Numbered from the stretch's first letter, positions 37,453-48,430 are shown. The stretch is 55,735 bases of DNA from Candidatus Poribacteria bacterium (GCA_030748495.1 JASMLX010000031.1:1-55735), one strand, 5' to 3'. Notes: generated from the letters alone by a model not told the origin. Translations and numbers: made by a program.

Positions 37453-38382
37453 ATGCCCGTTGCTGAACGACTGACAACTTGGAAAGTGGAGCTAGCTCGA
37501 CTCTGTCAACCATACACTAACTCGAAGATTTGTTTTGATGTACCACTCAGTAAACAAACCTACTTCGGTATCGGCGGTCGAGCCTCAGCTTATCTGGAAG
37601 TTGGGGAGATAGATTTGCTGGTAGCAGTTGCCCGATTTAAGAATGACTATCGGTTAGACACCTTTATTCTAGGGCGTGGGTCGAACCTCTTAGTCAGCGA
37701 TAAAGGATTCGATGGTCTGGTGATTCGCTTGGTGGGCCAACTGGATTGGCTAACCTTTGAGGGCACCTCAGCTCTTGCTGGTGCGGGAGTTTCTCAACCC
37801 AAGCTGTCCAAAGCGTCTGCTCGTCAAGGATTAAGTGGGGTTGAGTTTGCGCTCGGTATTCCCGGCTCAGTTGGTGGTGGATTGATGATGAACGCCGGGG
37901 CTTGGGGAAGTTGTTTCAGCGATTTGGTGACTCAAATTCGTGTGGTGACAGAGTCGGGTGAGATCGTCGAAATTAGCGCCGATCAAGCTAAATTTGAGTA
38001 CCGCCAAAGTTGTTTGGACGACTACTTTTGTATCATTGAGGCGGAGATGCAACTGGTGGAATCTGAGATAGATACAGTCACTCAACAAATGCAGCAGCTA
38101 TACCAGCAGAAGATGGAAACCCAACCCTTCGTGGTGGGAAGTGCTGGCTGTATGTTCAAAAATCCAGAAGGTCACTCGGCCGGGCGACTGATAGATTTAT
38201 GTAGCCTCAAAGGAACGCGTATCGGTGATGCCGAGGTTTCTCAGATCCACGGCAACTTTATTGTTAATCATGGAAATGCGAGCGCCAAAGACATCTTAGA
38301 CTTGGTAGAACTGATTCAACTAGAGGTTAAAAAACAACGGAGTATCGACCTTCATCTCGAAGTGAAGCTACTCGGTCTTTAG
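37453..38382 (+). CDS. murB: UDP-N-acetylenolpyruvoylglucosamine reductase
   Basis: This FAD enzyme completes UDP-MurNAc synthesis. Motifs are FGIGGRASAYLEVGEIDLL, LGRGSNLLVSDKGFDGLVI for FAD binding, GIPGSVGGGLMMNAGAWGS, and the C-terminal VGSAGCMFKNPEGHSAGRLI, then IHGNFIVNHGNASA. The missing loop near the Gly-Ser block marks the shorter type II MurB found in Gram-positives and many others. I chose ATG 37453, preceded by AAAGGA, although an in-frame ATG at 37405 would add 16 unconserved residues. It stands apart from the mur/fts cluster, facing the other way. Confidence 0.94.
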   Translation: MPVAERLTTWKVELARLCQPYTNSKICFDVPLSKQTYFGIGGRASAYLEVGEIDLLVAVARFKNDYRLDTFILGRGSNLLVSDKGFDGLVIRLVGQLDWLTFEGTSALAGAGVSQPKLSKASARQGLSGVEFALGIPGSVGGGLMMNAGAWGSCFSDLVTQIRVVTESGEIVEISADQAKFEYRQSCLDDYFCIIEAEMQLVESEIDTVTQQMQQLYQQKMETQPFVVGSAGCMFKNPEGHSAGRLIDLCSLKGTRIGDAEVSQIHGNFIVNHGNASAKDILDLVELIQLEVKKQRSIDLHLEVKLLGL

Positions 38383-38400
38383 AAATTTATTAGGAGTCAA

Positions 38401-39390
38401 ATGATGAAGTGTTTAAAATGGGGAGTTATTGGGCCTGGTAGTGTGGCACAACGTCGATCGATGCCAGCTATTCAAAAGGCTGAAAATGCTGAACTGCATG
38501 CAATTTTATCCCGAGATATCGATCGAGGACAACGGCTGGCTCAGGAACACGGAGCCGAAATATCTTATACAGATACGGAAGCGTTTCTAACCGATCCTCA
38601 ACTTGATGCTGTTTACATTGCGACACCTGTTTTCCTGCATAAAGAGCAGGCGATTGCTGCCGCTCAAAAAGGGTTACATGTCCTGTGCGACAAACCGCTG
38701 TCCCTAAACCCCGGCCAATCCCAGCAAATCCTGGATGTATGCCAAGCCAACAATGTCCACTTACAAATCTGTTTTCTGTTCCGGTTTCACTCCGGTTTTC
38801 AGCAGATCCGACAGTGGCTGCAAGAAGAGCGTTTTGGCACAATTGTTCACGCCCGGATGCCGATCATGAAACATGCTCCCAAAGAGAACGACGATTGGCA
38901 TACCGACCCTGCAAAAAGTGGCGGTGGCAGTATTATGGATCTCGGGGCCCATAGCATTGATCTCTTCCGTTGGCTGTTGGGTGAAGTCACCGCTGTCAGC
39001 GCTTTCTGTTCCAACTTTATTTTCCAACATCCCGTTGAAGAAACTGGGCTGGTAATGTTGCGTTTTGAGAGCGGTGCACAAGCGGTAACGGAAACCAGTT
39101 TTAGTGCCCAACTCTCAGCCCAGATTTTAGAGATCTACGGTACCGACGGATCCGTTGTAGTCTACAATGATAACGGCTGGAAAATCAAAACTACTATCGG
39201 TGATCAAACCGAGATTATTGACTCCCAATTTGAAGATCTTTTCCAATCCCAGTTTGAGCATTTTGGCCGTTGTGTGGAGGGGCAAGAATCCCCGATAGTG
39301 GTTGGGTTGGATGGATTGCGTAATAATCAGATCATCTCTGCCGCCTACCAATCAGCAACCTCGAAAAAGGTTGTGGATTTGGAAAAATAA
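38401..39390 (+). CDS. Gfo/Idh/MocA family oxidoreductase
   Basis: This intact 329-residue NAD(P)-dependent dehydrogenase has GVIGPGSVAQRRSMPAIQ for the cofactor, AVYIATPVFLHKEQAIAAA, the catalytic CDKPLSLNPGQS (EKP-like, with Asp for Glu), and GGGSIMDLGAHSIDLFRWLL with the D-x-x-x-H site. It is unrelated in position to the broken copy at 3820. ATTAGGAGT is a good ribosome site, 18 bases after murB, so the two may be co-transcribed. Substrate is probably a sugar or cyclitol but cannot be named. Confidence 0.9.
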   Translation: MMKCLKWGVIGPGSVAQRRSMPAIQKAENAELHAILSRDIDRGQRLAQEHGAEISYTDTEAFLTDPQLDAVYIATPVFLHKEQAIAAAQKGLHVLCDKPLSLNPGQSQQILDVCQANNVHLQICFLFRFHSGFQQIRQWLQEERFGTIVHARMPIMKHAPKENDDWHTDPAKSGGGSIMDLGAHSIDLFRWLLGEVTAVSAFCSNFIFQHPVEETGLVMLRFESGAQAVTETSFSAQLSAQILEIYGTDGSVVVYNDNGWKIKTTIGDQTEIIDSQFEDLFQSQFEHFGRCVEGQESPIVVGLDGLRNNQIISAAYQSATSKKVVDLEK

Positions 39391-39391
39391 C

Positions 39392-39420
39392 TTGAAAGCC
39401 GGCGGCCTGGCGTGTAAAAT
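39392..39420 (+). promoter_or_regulatory. Promoter of groES-groEL
   Basis: TTGAAA (39392-39397) and TAAAAT (39415-39420) are 17 bases apart, directly after the preceding stop codon. I looked for a CIRCE (HrcA) inverted repeat between here and groES and found none, so control by HrcA is unlikely at this locus. Confidence 0.55.
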
Positions 39421-39559
39421 AGGCGCGGTCGTTGGTCGCGGTGTTTTAGGGGTGACTATTTGGCACGGTCGCCCATCAATTAGCCCGAACCAATTGACGA
39501 ACCATTTTATTTTTCAGCTAATGAACTGAGATATTTAAAAGTAAGAAGGAGAACGCCAC

Positions 39560-39853
39560 ATGGCATTAACACCGCTTGGTGACCGTGTTCTGGTCAAGCG
39601 CCCTAGCGAAGAAGAACAAACAACTAGTGGCGGGATTATTATTCCCGACACCGCTCAAGAAAAACCGCAAGAAGGTGAAGTCGTCGCTGTTGGTGATGGA
39701 CGATTGCTCGACAACGGAGATCGTCAGGCACTGAACGTCGAGGCAGGTGACAAGGTACTGTTCGGCAAATTTGCTGGGACAGAAGTAGAGTACGAAGGTA
39801 CTGAATACCTGATTCTACGCGAAGATGATATCCTCGCTAAAATTACCTCATAA
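39560..39853 (+). CDS. groES: Co-chaperonin GroES
   Basis: A 97-residue heptameric lid of the chaperonin. [18 protein letters not shown] opens it, the mobile loop is [18 protein letters not shown], and [20 protein letters not shown] closes it. Length is typical. AAGGAG precedes the ATG by eight bases. It is followed by groEL after 15 bases and shares its transcript. Confidence 0.98.
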   Translation: MALTPLGDRVLVKRPSEEEQTTSGGIIIPDTAQEKPQEGEVVAVGDGRLLDNGDRQALNVEAGDKVLFGKFAGTEVEYEGTEYLILREDDILAKITS

Positions 39854-39868
39854 GGAGAGATAAAGTAA

Positions 39869-41509
<1,641 letters not shown>

Positions 41510-41536
41510 ACCCATTTCCAAAAATTGAGTAAACAG

Positions 41537-41569
41537 AAAAGAGCCAGTTGTGATAACTGGCTCTTTTTT
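41537..41569 (+). terminator. Rho-independent terminator after groEL
   Basis: AAAAGAGCCAGTT pairs perfectly with AACTGGCTCTTTT around a five-base loop, and a run of six T follows GGCTC. It lies 28 bases after the groEL stop. It can also serve the convergent gene at 41614-42909. Confidence 0.9.
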
Positions 41570-41613
41570 ATGCTGACGGCTTTCTAGTTTTTTAATTTTT
41601 AGACCGGGATCGG

Positions 41614-42909
41614 CTATTCCTTCTGGGTTATGGAACCGATGTTAATCTGTGTTGAAAGTGGGCAAGGCTGTCCGTCAACTATAAATACACATTCTCCAAA
41701 AAGGGCCACATATTGCTGCTGGTGAATCTCGACTTGACCACTGAATTTCCCATCCTCTTTTTCCTGGACTGGAACCGCAACCCAACTAGCAGATCTAAAG
41801 TCACGTTTTGAGGATGCTGTAACCCACAAACGAGTTTGCGCCGGTTTTTGGTCAGCGCTAAACTGAAGGTGTAGACGGTCACCATCTTGACGGTGCGACC
41901 ACTCTAGTTTGGGAAGCGGCTGACCTGAAGCAATGTAGCGATAAAACCCTGTTATGCCTGCAAAGACGAGTTCACGATCGTCTAAATCATGTCCCGAGTT
42001 GGGTACATAAAGAACAAAGTTAGGTTGAACTAAATCACTCCAATAAAGGTTGAGGGCATCCAAAACCCAGTACTGGTCGTTAGTACCAATGACCGACAAC
42101 TTGGGCATAGTTAATTGTGACCGATAGCTGTATGGGTCTACAAGGGCCGTTAAAGATTTTCCTTCTTCCTCCTCGAGTTTCTCCTGCAATCCGCGTACAG
42201 TATAGTCGTTAATCTGTTCACTGTACTGTCCCCACGTTGCTTTTTGATATTCCATCTGTACTGGCATGTTGAGAACATCAATCACTAAGGGGATCGTAGC
42301 CTTAATCCGTGGGTCAATTGCCGCCGTCAGCCAACTGGTCCAACCGCGTTTGGAGGCACCGGTAATGACAAATTTTTCGATCTTACCCCTCAATTTCTGC
42401 GCGGTAAATTGAGTCAGTGCGGTCATAGCTTGGGTAGCACTTTTAACCATTGGAAATAGAAGCAACCAACTGCTGTCTTTGGTTTCCAGGTATTTCTCGA
42501 AAGTGTGGGCGATCAGGTCGTCCTCCTTCCGGCCATCGTAGAGCGGTTGGTTAGGAACCTGGTGCAAAATAGCAAAAGCGGAGCCGGTCATCTGAGCCAG
42601 CTTAAGCCCCATCTCATTATCTTTGTCAGGAGGTTGACTGTCGGTCGAGCCACCTGAAACTAGGAGTAACATGGTATCCGGATAGCGGATAGATTTGGGT
42701 ACAAACACCTGTAAATTGTGTTTCCACTGAATCTTTTTCCATATTTGTGAAACTAGGTGCAAGTTATAGATTTGACCGCTATCATGCTGAATGTGATCGA
42801 TCTGTTGCCAAGAAAAGGTGGGCTCTTCCCTCTGCACATATTCAGCTAGATCCGGTTTAGGCGTGCCGACCACCATGGTCATATAAAGTGAAAGCCAATA
42901 AAGTTGCAT
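41614..42909 (-). CDS. PhoPQ-activated pathogenicity-related family protein (PqaA-like)
   Basis: This 431-residue alpha/beta-hydrolase-fold protein belongs to the PhoPQ_related family. Landmarks are LLLVSGGSTDSQPPD, the nucleophile region FVITGASKRGWTSWLTAA with Ser in GASKRG, DPRIKATIPLVIDVLNMP, VDPYSYRSQLTMPKLSVIGT, and LYVPNSGHDL with the likely catalytic His. The family is named from a Salmonella gene under PhoP/PhoQ; its substrate is not known. The usual signal peptide is weak here (the start reads MQLYWLSLYMTMVVG). It is monocistronic, converging on groEL. Confidence 0.9.
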   Translation of the reverse strand: MQLYWLSLYMTMVVGTPKPDLAEYVQREEPTFSWQQIDHIQHDSGQIYNLHLVSQIWKKIQWKHNLQVFVPKSIRYPDTMLLLVSGGSTDSQPPDKDNEMGLKLAQMTGSAFAILHQVPNQPLYDGRKEDDLIAHTFEKYLETKDSSWLLLFPMVKSATQAMTALTQFTAQKLRGKIEKFVITGASKRGWTSWLTAAIDPRIKATIPLVIDVLNMPVQMEYQKATWGQYSEQINDYTVRGLQEKLEEEEGKSLTALVDPYSYRSQLTMPKLSVIGTNDQYWVLDALNLYWSDLVQPNFVLYVPNSGHDLDDRELVFAGITGFYRYIASGQPLPKLEWSHRQDGDRLHLQFSADQKPAQTRLWVTASSKRDFRSASWVAVPVQEKEDGKFSGQVEIHQQQYVALFGECVFIVDGQPCPLSTQINIGSITQKE

Positions 42910-43113
42910 AATCTATCTTCCTTAATTTTCTAGTATGGGAAATAATTAAACAGGATTGCTGATTCTAAATGGATTTTTAAGTATAGCATGCAATTTGAAA
43001 CGGAAAGAACCCGCGATGGATAGGATACGTTAGTTACTCAGCAATGTCAAGAACCAGGAATGTTATTGGCATAGTGCGGCGTAAAAGTTCACCCTCGACA
43101 GAGGGATGATTAT

Positions 43114-43317
43114 ATGAAAACGACAGCCCAACCAATCATCGACGCTGAAGGAATCCACTGGTATACTATACTGGCGTACGACACACTCACGATCTGGGTC
43201 TCACGCGAGAGACAAAGCCATCGGTTGTATGACCTAGTGATTAGATGGCTTAGCTTCGCTGAACGCAGGTCAGACCGGAGGCACGGTCGAAATCGACCTA
43301 TTGCGCATTTCAGATGA
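43114..43317 (+). pseudogene. Small unrecognised reading frame, probably a gene remnant
   Basis: A 67-codon frame with a fair ribosome site (GAGGGATGATTAT before the ATG) starts MKTTAQPIIDAEGIHWYTIL. I recognise no family. In the +1 frame just after residue ~50 a different open stretch reads AGQTGGTVEIDLLRIS and then LQVNAEVLEIVR, so this may be the two halves of one gene split by a frameshift. Both ends are short and the surrounding 700 bases lack other genes. Confidence 0.3.
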
Positions 43318-43609
43318 GAACCTTCAAGTCAATGCAGAGGTGTTAGAGATAGTTCGATAGGCGTTGAATTGTTATGGGGTAACGGACAAATCCAACTCGG
43401 TTTTTCAATTGACAATTGTGTTTCACTAACTGGCGACCACATCTGATATTCGAGTTGGTGGGAGTAACCATAACAGCCCATTACAAAAAGAGGAGATGAA
43501 TAGTTACATGAATCCTATACAAAAAACAGAAATTTAGCAGGTACTTCATCGGCTTGAGGCGGAAGACGCCGAAGATTGCTGAACCCTCAATAAACCGAGA
43601 GAAGAACGC
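43318..43609. other. Region upstream of the methyltransferase
   Basis: Contains the disabled 5' part of the methyltransferase gene from 43508 (see that entry). From 43318 to 43507 I see only the possible remnant of the preceding frame. Confidence 0.4.
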
Positions 43610-44116
43610 ATGTTAACCCTTCATCCTGATACCTCGCGCCTGGTCCACATTATGATTCAATCCGCGGGATGCAAGCAACTGGTGGAAATTGGCGGAGCAT
43701 ACGGCTATTCCGCCATTTGGCTGGCACATGCTGCGCGTATCACCGGTGGACAACTAACCTCGCTGGAGATCAACCCAAAGTTGATTGAAATTGCCCCGCA
43801 GAATGTAGCGGAGGCCGGGTTAATCGATAGGGTCGAGTTTGTACCGGGAGATGTTCGAGAGACATTAAGTACTATAGAAACTCCCTTCGATTTTGTCTTA
43901 CTTGACTGTTGGGAACGACTCTATGTCGAGATGCTGGATATGCTTGCGACAAAGTTACGGCCGGGAGGCATCTTAGTGGCTGATAACATCGATCCTGACA
44001 AGGAGGAATCTGACCCGTATATTCAAGCACTACACAATCATCCTCTGATGGAAACTGTCAGTGTCCCCATTGGTCGGGGTATTGAAGTGAGTACGAGAAG
44101 GTTGGCCTCCACCTAA
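43610..44116 (+). CDS. Class I O-methyltransferase, N-terminally truncated
   Basis: The 168-residue product carries the SAM-binding domain of caffeoyl-CoA-type O-methyltransferases: LVEIGGAYGYSAIWLAHAA is motif I, LTSLEINPKL motif II, and FVLLDCWERLY then LRPGGILVADN the metal and substrate region. In the same frame upstream an ATG at 43508 starts MNPIQKTEI, a TAG, VLHRLEAEDAED, a TGA, and NKPREERM, which reads directly into this frame and matches the usual N-terminal helix. So the original gene was about 202 residues long and two stops now separate off its first 34 codons. The shorter protein lacks the helix that shapes the substrate site, so it may be inactive. Confidence 0.7.
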   Translation: MLTLHPDTSRLVHIMIQSAGCKQLVEIGGAYGYSAIWLAHAARITGGQLTSLEINPKLIEIAPQNVAEAGLIDRVEFVPGDVRETLSTIETPFDFVLLDCWERLYVEMLDMLATKLRPGGILVADNIDPDKEESDPYIQALHNHPLMETVSVPIGRGIEVSTRRLAST

Positions 44117-44536
44117 ATCTAATGGCTTGTCGTCGTCGCTCAATCGTATGATTTGGATTAAATCGTGTGAACAGACTTGTAGATCCAACTAATAAGTGTA
44201 ATCTTTTAGTTGGTTAAGGATGTCAACTATTTTCCACGGTTTTTCCTTGACTAAACCTCTGATGAGGAGCATTGATAAAATCTTATCGCCAATTAGCATA
44301 GCATAATACCACCGAATTAATGTCCTGTTAAAAGCTGCCCGTAATTATAGTTAGATCAGCCAGTTCATTGTGATCCCCGGCGATATGAGAACTACGTGGA
44401 AGAGAGGCGAGAGGTCTACAAGGATATGGTCACGGTAGTAGAAGTAGCTGATGGGGAGAGATTATTACGGCGAGTAGCTCAGCTTAAACCAATCGGCATG
44501 ATTAAGGGTTGAGCGTTGCTCGTTTTTGGAGAATCG
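44117..44536. other. Gap of 420 bp with one short gene tail
   Basis: The only coding-looking piece is the tail described at 44351-44512. The rest is AT-rich with many stops in all frames. Confidence 0.4.
44351..44512 (+). pseudogene. C-terminal remnant of an unrecognised gene
   Basis: Fifty-three codons follow an in-frame TAG without a good start. They read YENYVEERREVYKDMVTVVE, then DGERLLRRVAQLKPIGM and end IKG, a compact charged helical tail. I do not recognise the family. It lies 24 bases before the metallophosphoesterase start. Confidence 0.3.
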
Positions 44537-46231
44537 ATGAAATACCTATTTATTTTCACTTTAATGGCTTTAATTTACGTTAACCCAGTTAACGGACAAC
44601 CAGGAGCGGTTGCTCGCGGCACAGTCTTTCTGGATCAGAATCAGAATGGGAATCTAGATCAGGGAGAGAGAGGAATCCCCAATGTAGCTGTTACTAATGG
44701 CTTGGATGTCGTTTTAACCAACACTAACGGGAATTATCAACTATCCGTCACCACAGACACCATCATCGCCGTGATCAAACCAACAGGTTATATGGCGCCG
44801 CTAAACCGGGATCATTTACCCCAGTTTTATTATATCCATAAACCGGATGGTTCACCGAAGGATTTAAAGTATCCCGGCTTGGCTCCGACAGGCAACTTAC
44901 CAGACCGGATTGATTTTCCACTCTATTCTCAAGGCGAACCCGAGACTTTCAAACTGTTGCTATTTGGCGACACTCAACCCTACAATATGCAACAAATTGA
45001 GTGGGTTGCACACGATGTGGTTGGGGAAGTTATCGGTACTGAAGCCGTGCTGGGGCTTAGCCTTGGAGATCTGGTTGGCGATAACCTATCGTTGTTTCAA
45101 CCGCTGATTGAGGTCTTATCACAAGTCAATATTCCCTGGTATAATGTCCTTGGTAACCACGACCAAAATTACGATGCCAAGGATGATGTCTATTCGGATG
45201 AAACTTTTGAACAGGTCTTTGGCCCAACCTCTTATGCCTTTAACTGGGGAAAAGTTCACTTCATTGTAATCGACAATGTCTATCATCTGATGAGAGACGG
45301 TCAACGTAGTTATAAAGAGTTGATTGGCGAAAAGCAGCTCCGGTTCATTGAAAATGACTTAAAGCATGTGCCAAAAGACTATTTGATCGTGGCTTCAATG
45401 CACACCCCCCTAACCTCTACAGAAGATGGTAAGGAATTGATCTCACTGTTAAGCGATTTTCCGTATACGCTCTCTTTTTCGGCGCACACGCACTATCAGC
45501 GCGACGATTTTATCCCGCCCCTCGATCCAGCGGATACATCTGCTTTGGCTGAAGACCCAACCCGCGACCAAATCAGTGATACGTCCAACCGGGAAGAGAA
45601 GGTTCAGGAACCAGCACATCATCATCACAACCACGCGACAGTTTCGGGAAGTTGGTGGAGTGGTGAAAAAGACGAACTCGGTATCCCACACACCATTATG
45701 AGCGACGGTGCTCCCAATGGATACAGTATTGTGACTTTTTCTGGCAACCAGTACAAGATTCGGTTCAAAGTTGCTCGAAGGCCGGCAGATTATCAGATGA
45801 ACATCTATACCCCTTGGGAGGTCAGTACAGATCGACTATCCGAAACTCCAGTGATCGTTAATGTTTTTGCCGGTAATAAACGGACCAGAGTCGAAATGCG
45901 GATTGGTACTGATGGGCCCTGGACTGAAATGGAATGGGTCGAGCGAAAAGATCCCTACTACGAAGACCTGAGAGCGCGGGAAGAAGTTGAAACCTTACAA
46001 AATCAGCTCTATGACCGCCTACGTGAGTTGATGGGGAGACCGAAGGTACAACACGATTTTACGCTGGGGGAAGCTACACTCTCGCAACACATCTGGCAGG
46101 CGAAGCTAGCAACTGATATATCTGTTGGAACACACACCATCTATGTCAAGGCTACAGACAATTACAGTCAGATCCATCACGGTCGACGGATCATCCGTGT
46201 CGTTGACCCCGCAGATTCAACTGGGGAGTAG
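44537..46231 (+). CDS. Secreted calcineurin-type metallophosphoesterase
   Basis: A 564-residue exported protein. The signal peptide reads MKYLFIFTLMALIYVNPVNG. Residues ~25-120 form an SdrD-B-like/metallophosphoesterase N-terminal domain (GTVFLDQNQNGNLDQGERGI). Residues ~135-330 are the calcineurin domain with all metal motifs: LLFGDTQPYN (D-x-x/Q), SLGDLVGDN (GD), VLGNHDQNY (GNHD), a His in SMHTPL, and SAHTHYQ (G/AHxH). A His-rich loop (HHHHNH) and a C-terminal beta domain follow. I chose the ATG at 44537, preceded by GGAG; a TTG at 44516 would add seven residues. Substrate unknown; probably a periplasmic or surface phosphodiesterase. Confidence 0.92.
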   Translation: MKYLFIFTLMALIYVNPVNGQPGAVARGTVFLDQNQNGNLDQGERGIPNVAVTNGLDVVLTNTNGNYQLSVTTDTIIAVIKPTGYMAPLNRDHLPQFYYIHKPDGSPKDLKYPGLAPTGNLPDRIDFPLYSQGEPETFKLLLFGDTQPYNMQQIEWVAHDVVGEVIGTEAVLGLSLGDLVGDNLSLFQPLIEVLSQVNIPWYNVLGNHDQNYDAKDDVYSDETFEQVFGPTSYAFNWGKVHFIVIDNVYHLMRDGQRSYKELIGEKQLRFIENDLKHVPKDYLIVASMHTPLTSTEDGKELISLLSDFPYTLSFSAHTHYQRDDFIPPLDPADTSALAEDPTRDQISDTSNREEKVQEPAHHHHNHATVSGSWWSGEKDELGIPHTIMSDGAPNGYSIVTFSGNQYKIRFKVARRPADYQMNIYTPWEVSTDRLSETPVIVNVFAGNKRTRVEMRIGTDGPWTEMEWVERKDPYYEDLRAREEVETLQNQLYDRLRELMGRPKVQHDFTLGEATLSQHIWQAKLATDISVGTHTIYVKATDNYSQIHHGRRIIRVVDPADSTGE

Positions 46232-46319
46232 ATCTAACCGCAATCCCCCAATCATTCCAGTTCAAGGCCGCTTCCCCCTAATTTAGCCGCTAAGAATTGA
46301 GAATTCACCAGCACGAAAC

Positions 46320-47306
46320 TCAATCCTCATCCATCACCACCTGAATCATAGCTTTGATGTAACCGAACTCGAAGGCAAATGCCTGCCGTCCGCTCTCCGG
46401 ATCTTTATGCCCGGGCGCATGGTCCGGAACAACCATGTGTTCGTACTCGACCTCTTTGAGGACCTGCATGTTCCGGTGCATGTTCATCACTCCTTCGTCC
46501 GGCCACACCTCCTGAAACTTGTTACGGCCACCGACGATGTTGCGGAAGTGAATCAGGAAAATCTTCTTCCGTTCACCGAAGTAACGGATGATCTCAGGCA
46601 CCTCCTTTCTGGGGGCCTCCGAACTCTCCGCCATGCAGCCCAGGCACAGATTGACACCGTGATAAGGGCTTTCACAGATTTCGATGAAACGCTTGAACCC
46701 CTCTGCCCCACCGAGTACCCGGTCGACGCCACGGTAACCGGGCGGTAGCCACGGATCGCAGGGGTGGCATGCCATTCTAACTTTATACTTGGTCGCTACC
46801 GGAATGACCCGTTCGAGAAAGTAGGTAATGCGTTGCCAGTTCATCTCAGCCGTGACCGGCGTTTGGTACCTCGGTTCGCGGTCTCTAGCCTCCTCCAGAT
46901 CCCAGGTGCTGTAGACAGAACCACCACGGCCGGCCGGCTTACTCTCAGTGCGCTGGTTCTCCATCTCGCAGAGGTAGTATTTGACCGCCGGTATTCCCGC
47001 TTCTGCGGCCTGTCGAACCATGTTGCAAACCAGTTCAATCTCTTTGTCGCCCTCGGTATAATTGCCGAGCATGAAGTTGGGAACACCACCGCCGTCGACG
47101 TTGAGTTGGGCAACAGGTATTGCTACCATCTCCATGTCGATGCCAAATTGGGCACACCTCTCTCTTTTCTGCGCTAGCTCTTCGACATCCCAACCGTACT
47201 CTCGATGAAAGGTGATAAAGTTTTCGTTCTTGTTGAACACACCGTGTCTGGCCAGATACTCCAGATCTTTATCCGACGTGTTGAACTGTTGTGTACCGAC
47301 GTGCAT
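46320..47306 (-). CDS. Mannonate-dehydratase-like TIM-barrel enzyme
   Basis: This 328-residue protein is related to UxuA mannonate dehydratases and xylose-isomerase-like TIM barrels. Metal-site segments are VRMACHPCDPWLPPGYRG, VNLCLGCMAE, KIFLIHFRNI and MVVPDHAPGH, corresponding to the His, Cys, His and Asp ligands of UxuA. E. coli UxuA is longer by about 65 residues. The genes for uronate isomerase and fructuronate reductase, which would complete hexuronate breakdown, are not in the window, so the exact sugar acid is uncertain. It is encoded alone and divergent from the next gene. Confidence 0.82.
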   Translation of the reverse strand: MHVGTQQFNTSDKDLEYLARHGVFNKNENFITFHREYGWDVEELAQKRERCAQFGIDMEMVAIPVAQLNVDGGGVPNFMLGNYTEGDKEIELVCNMVRQAAEAGIPAVKYYLCEMENQRTESKPAGRGGSVYSTWDLEEARDREPRYQTPVTAEMNWQRITYFLERVIPVATKYKVRMACHPCDPWLPPGYRGVDRVLGGAEGFKRFIEICESPYHGVNLCLGCMAESSEAPRKEVPEIIRYFGERKKIFLIHFRNIVGGRNKFQEVWPDEGVMNMHRNMQVLKEVEYEHMVVPDHAPGHKDPESGRQAFAFEFGYIKAMIQVVMDED

Positions 47307-47552
47307 TGAGTTCTCCTTAAGTTTTCAGGTTAGTTTTTTCTTCAGCACTTTCTTGCTCCCTGTGCCTTACTCTTTACACCGGAATAGTGCGTGCCATCCG
47401 GTTTACGCTCCTGTTATGGCGCAGTCTACCATAAGATTCCCTGGAAATCTCTTGGCCCATTTCCCTATAAGGAAACCGTGTTTTGCAGGTTTTCTCAGTT
47501 GGACTCTTATGTTACCATAGATTCCGCTTCAATTTAGCTGAGAGGAAAACCG

Positions 47553-48377
47553 ATGATTTTTTCACCTGATATTGTAACGCGGAGTGGTGCCCCAGTCTGT
47601 CGACTCGGACTCGCCACCCGCGGCAACACACACCTGGCATCTCAGGATGTCGCCCACGCCATTGATCGAGGTATTAACTATCTCAATTGGTGTGGTCATC
47701 CAGACGGAATGAGCCAGGCGGTTCGGCAACTCTCGAACCGCCAAAGAGGCCAAATCGTTATCGCCACCCAATTCTCTGCTCGTTGTCAGGATCAAGCCAG
47801 AAGAGAATTGGATCAACTACTGGAGAGGTTGGGTACCAGTTGGATTGACGTGTTAACGTTTTATTATGTGGAGACGGAAGATGAGTGGGAAACCATCAGT
47901 GGAAAGGACGGTGCGCTAGGTGTAATCCAGCAAGCCAGGGATGCAGGGGTTGTCAGATTGATCGGCTTAACAACACATCAGAGAAAATTGGCTGCGAGAC
48001 GGGCAGAACGGCAAGAGGCGTCGTTATTGATGATCCGCTACAATGCCGCCCACCGCGGGGCCGAACAGGAGGTGTTTCCTGTGACGGCTCCGCTAAACAT
48101 ACCGGTTGTTGCCTTTACCGGACTCCGTTGGGGCGCGCTGCTAAAAAGAACAGCGGAGGCCCCTCCACAGACAATACCTCCGACAGCCCAGGACTGTTAT
48201 CGGTTTGTACTTTCCAACAGCGCGGTCTCAGTTGGACTCACCGCTCCCAACGACCGGATCGAATTAGACGAAAATCTCAACTTGCTCAACGACTGGTGTC
48301 CCTTAACCGAGCAAGAAATGAAACAACTCCGTGACCATGGAGATCGTGTTCATCGAACATCGGGACAGTTTCTATAA
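47553..48377 (+). CDS. Aldo/keto-reductase-fold protein with degenerate catalytic site
   Basis: The 274-residue product has the (beta/alpha)8 plan of aldo/keto reductases: CRLGLATRGNTHLASQDVAH, then ELDQLLERLGTSWIDVLTFY and QARDAGVVRLIGLTTHQR. The canonical catalytic Asp/Tyr segment reads GINYLNW, the Lys position reads IATQF, and the His position reads TFYYVE. So the Asp, Lys and His of the tetrad are replaced, and a Tyr is not at its usual place. It may be a non-catalytic relative or use other chemistry. Similar proteins occur in Planctomycetes. It is encoded alone, with a good reading frame and no lesions. Confidence 0.75.
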   Translation: MIFSPDIVTRSGAPVCRLGLATRGNTHLASQDVAHAIDRGINYLNWCGHPDGMSQAVRQLSNRQRGQIVIATQFSARCQDQARRELDQLLERLGTSWIDVLTFYYVETEDEWETISGKDGALGVIQQARDAGVVRLIGLTTHQRKLAARRAERQEASLLMIRYNAAHRGAEQEVFPVTAPLNIPVVAFTGLRWGALLKRTAEAPPQTIPPTAQDCYRFVLSNSAVSVGLTAPNDRIELDENLNLLNDWCPLTEQEMKQLRDHGDRVHRTSGQFL

Positions 48378-48406
48378 GGGGAGAGCGGAAATACCATAGA
48401 AAAAAG

Positions 48407-48430
48407 GCCTTTTTGAAAAAATCAAAAGGC
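48407..48430. terminator. Hairpin after the aldo/keto-fold gene
   Basis: GCCTTTTTGA (48407-48416) pairs with TCAAAAGGC (48422-48430) with one bulged T. On the minus strand a T-run follows the stem; on the plus strand there is none. A terminator acting on minus-strand transcripts is possible. Confidence 0.4.
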
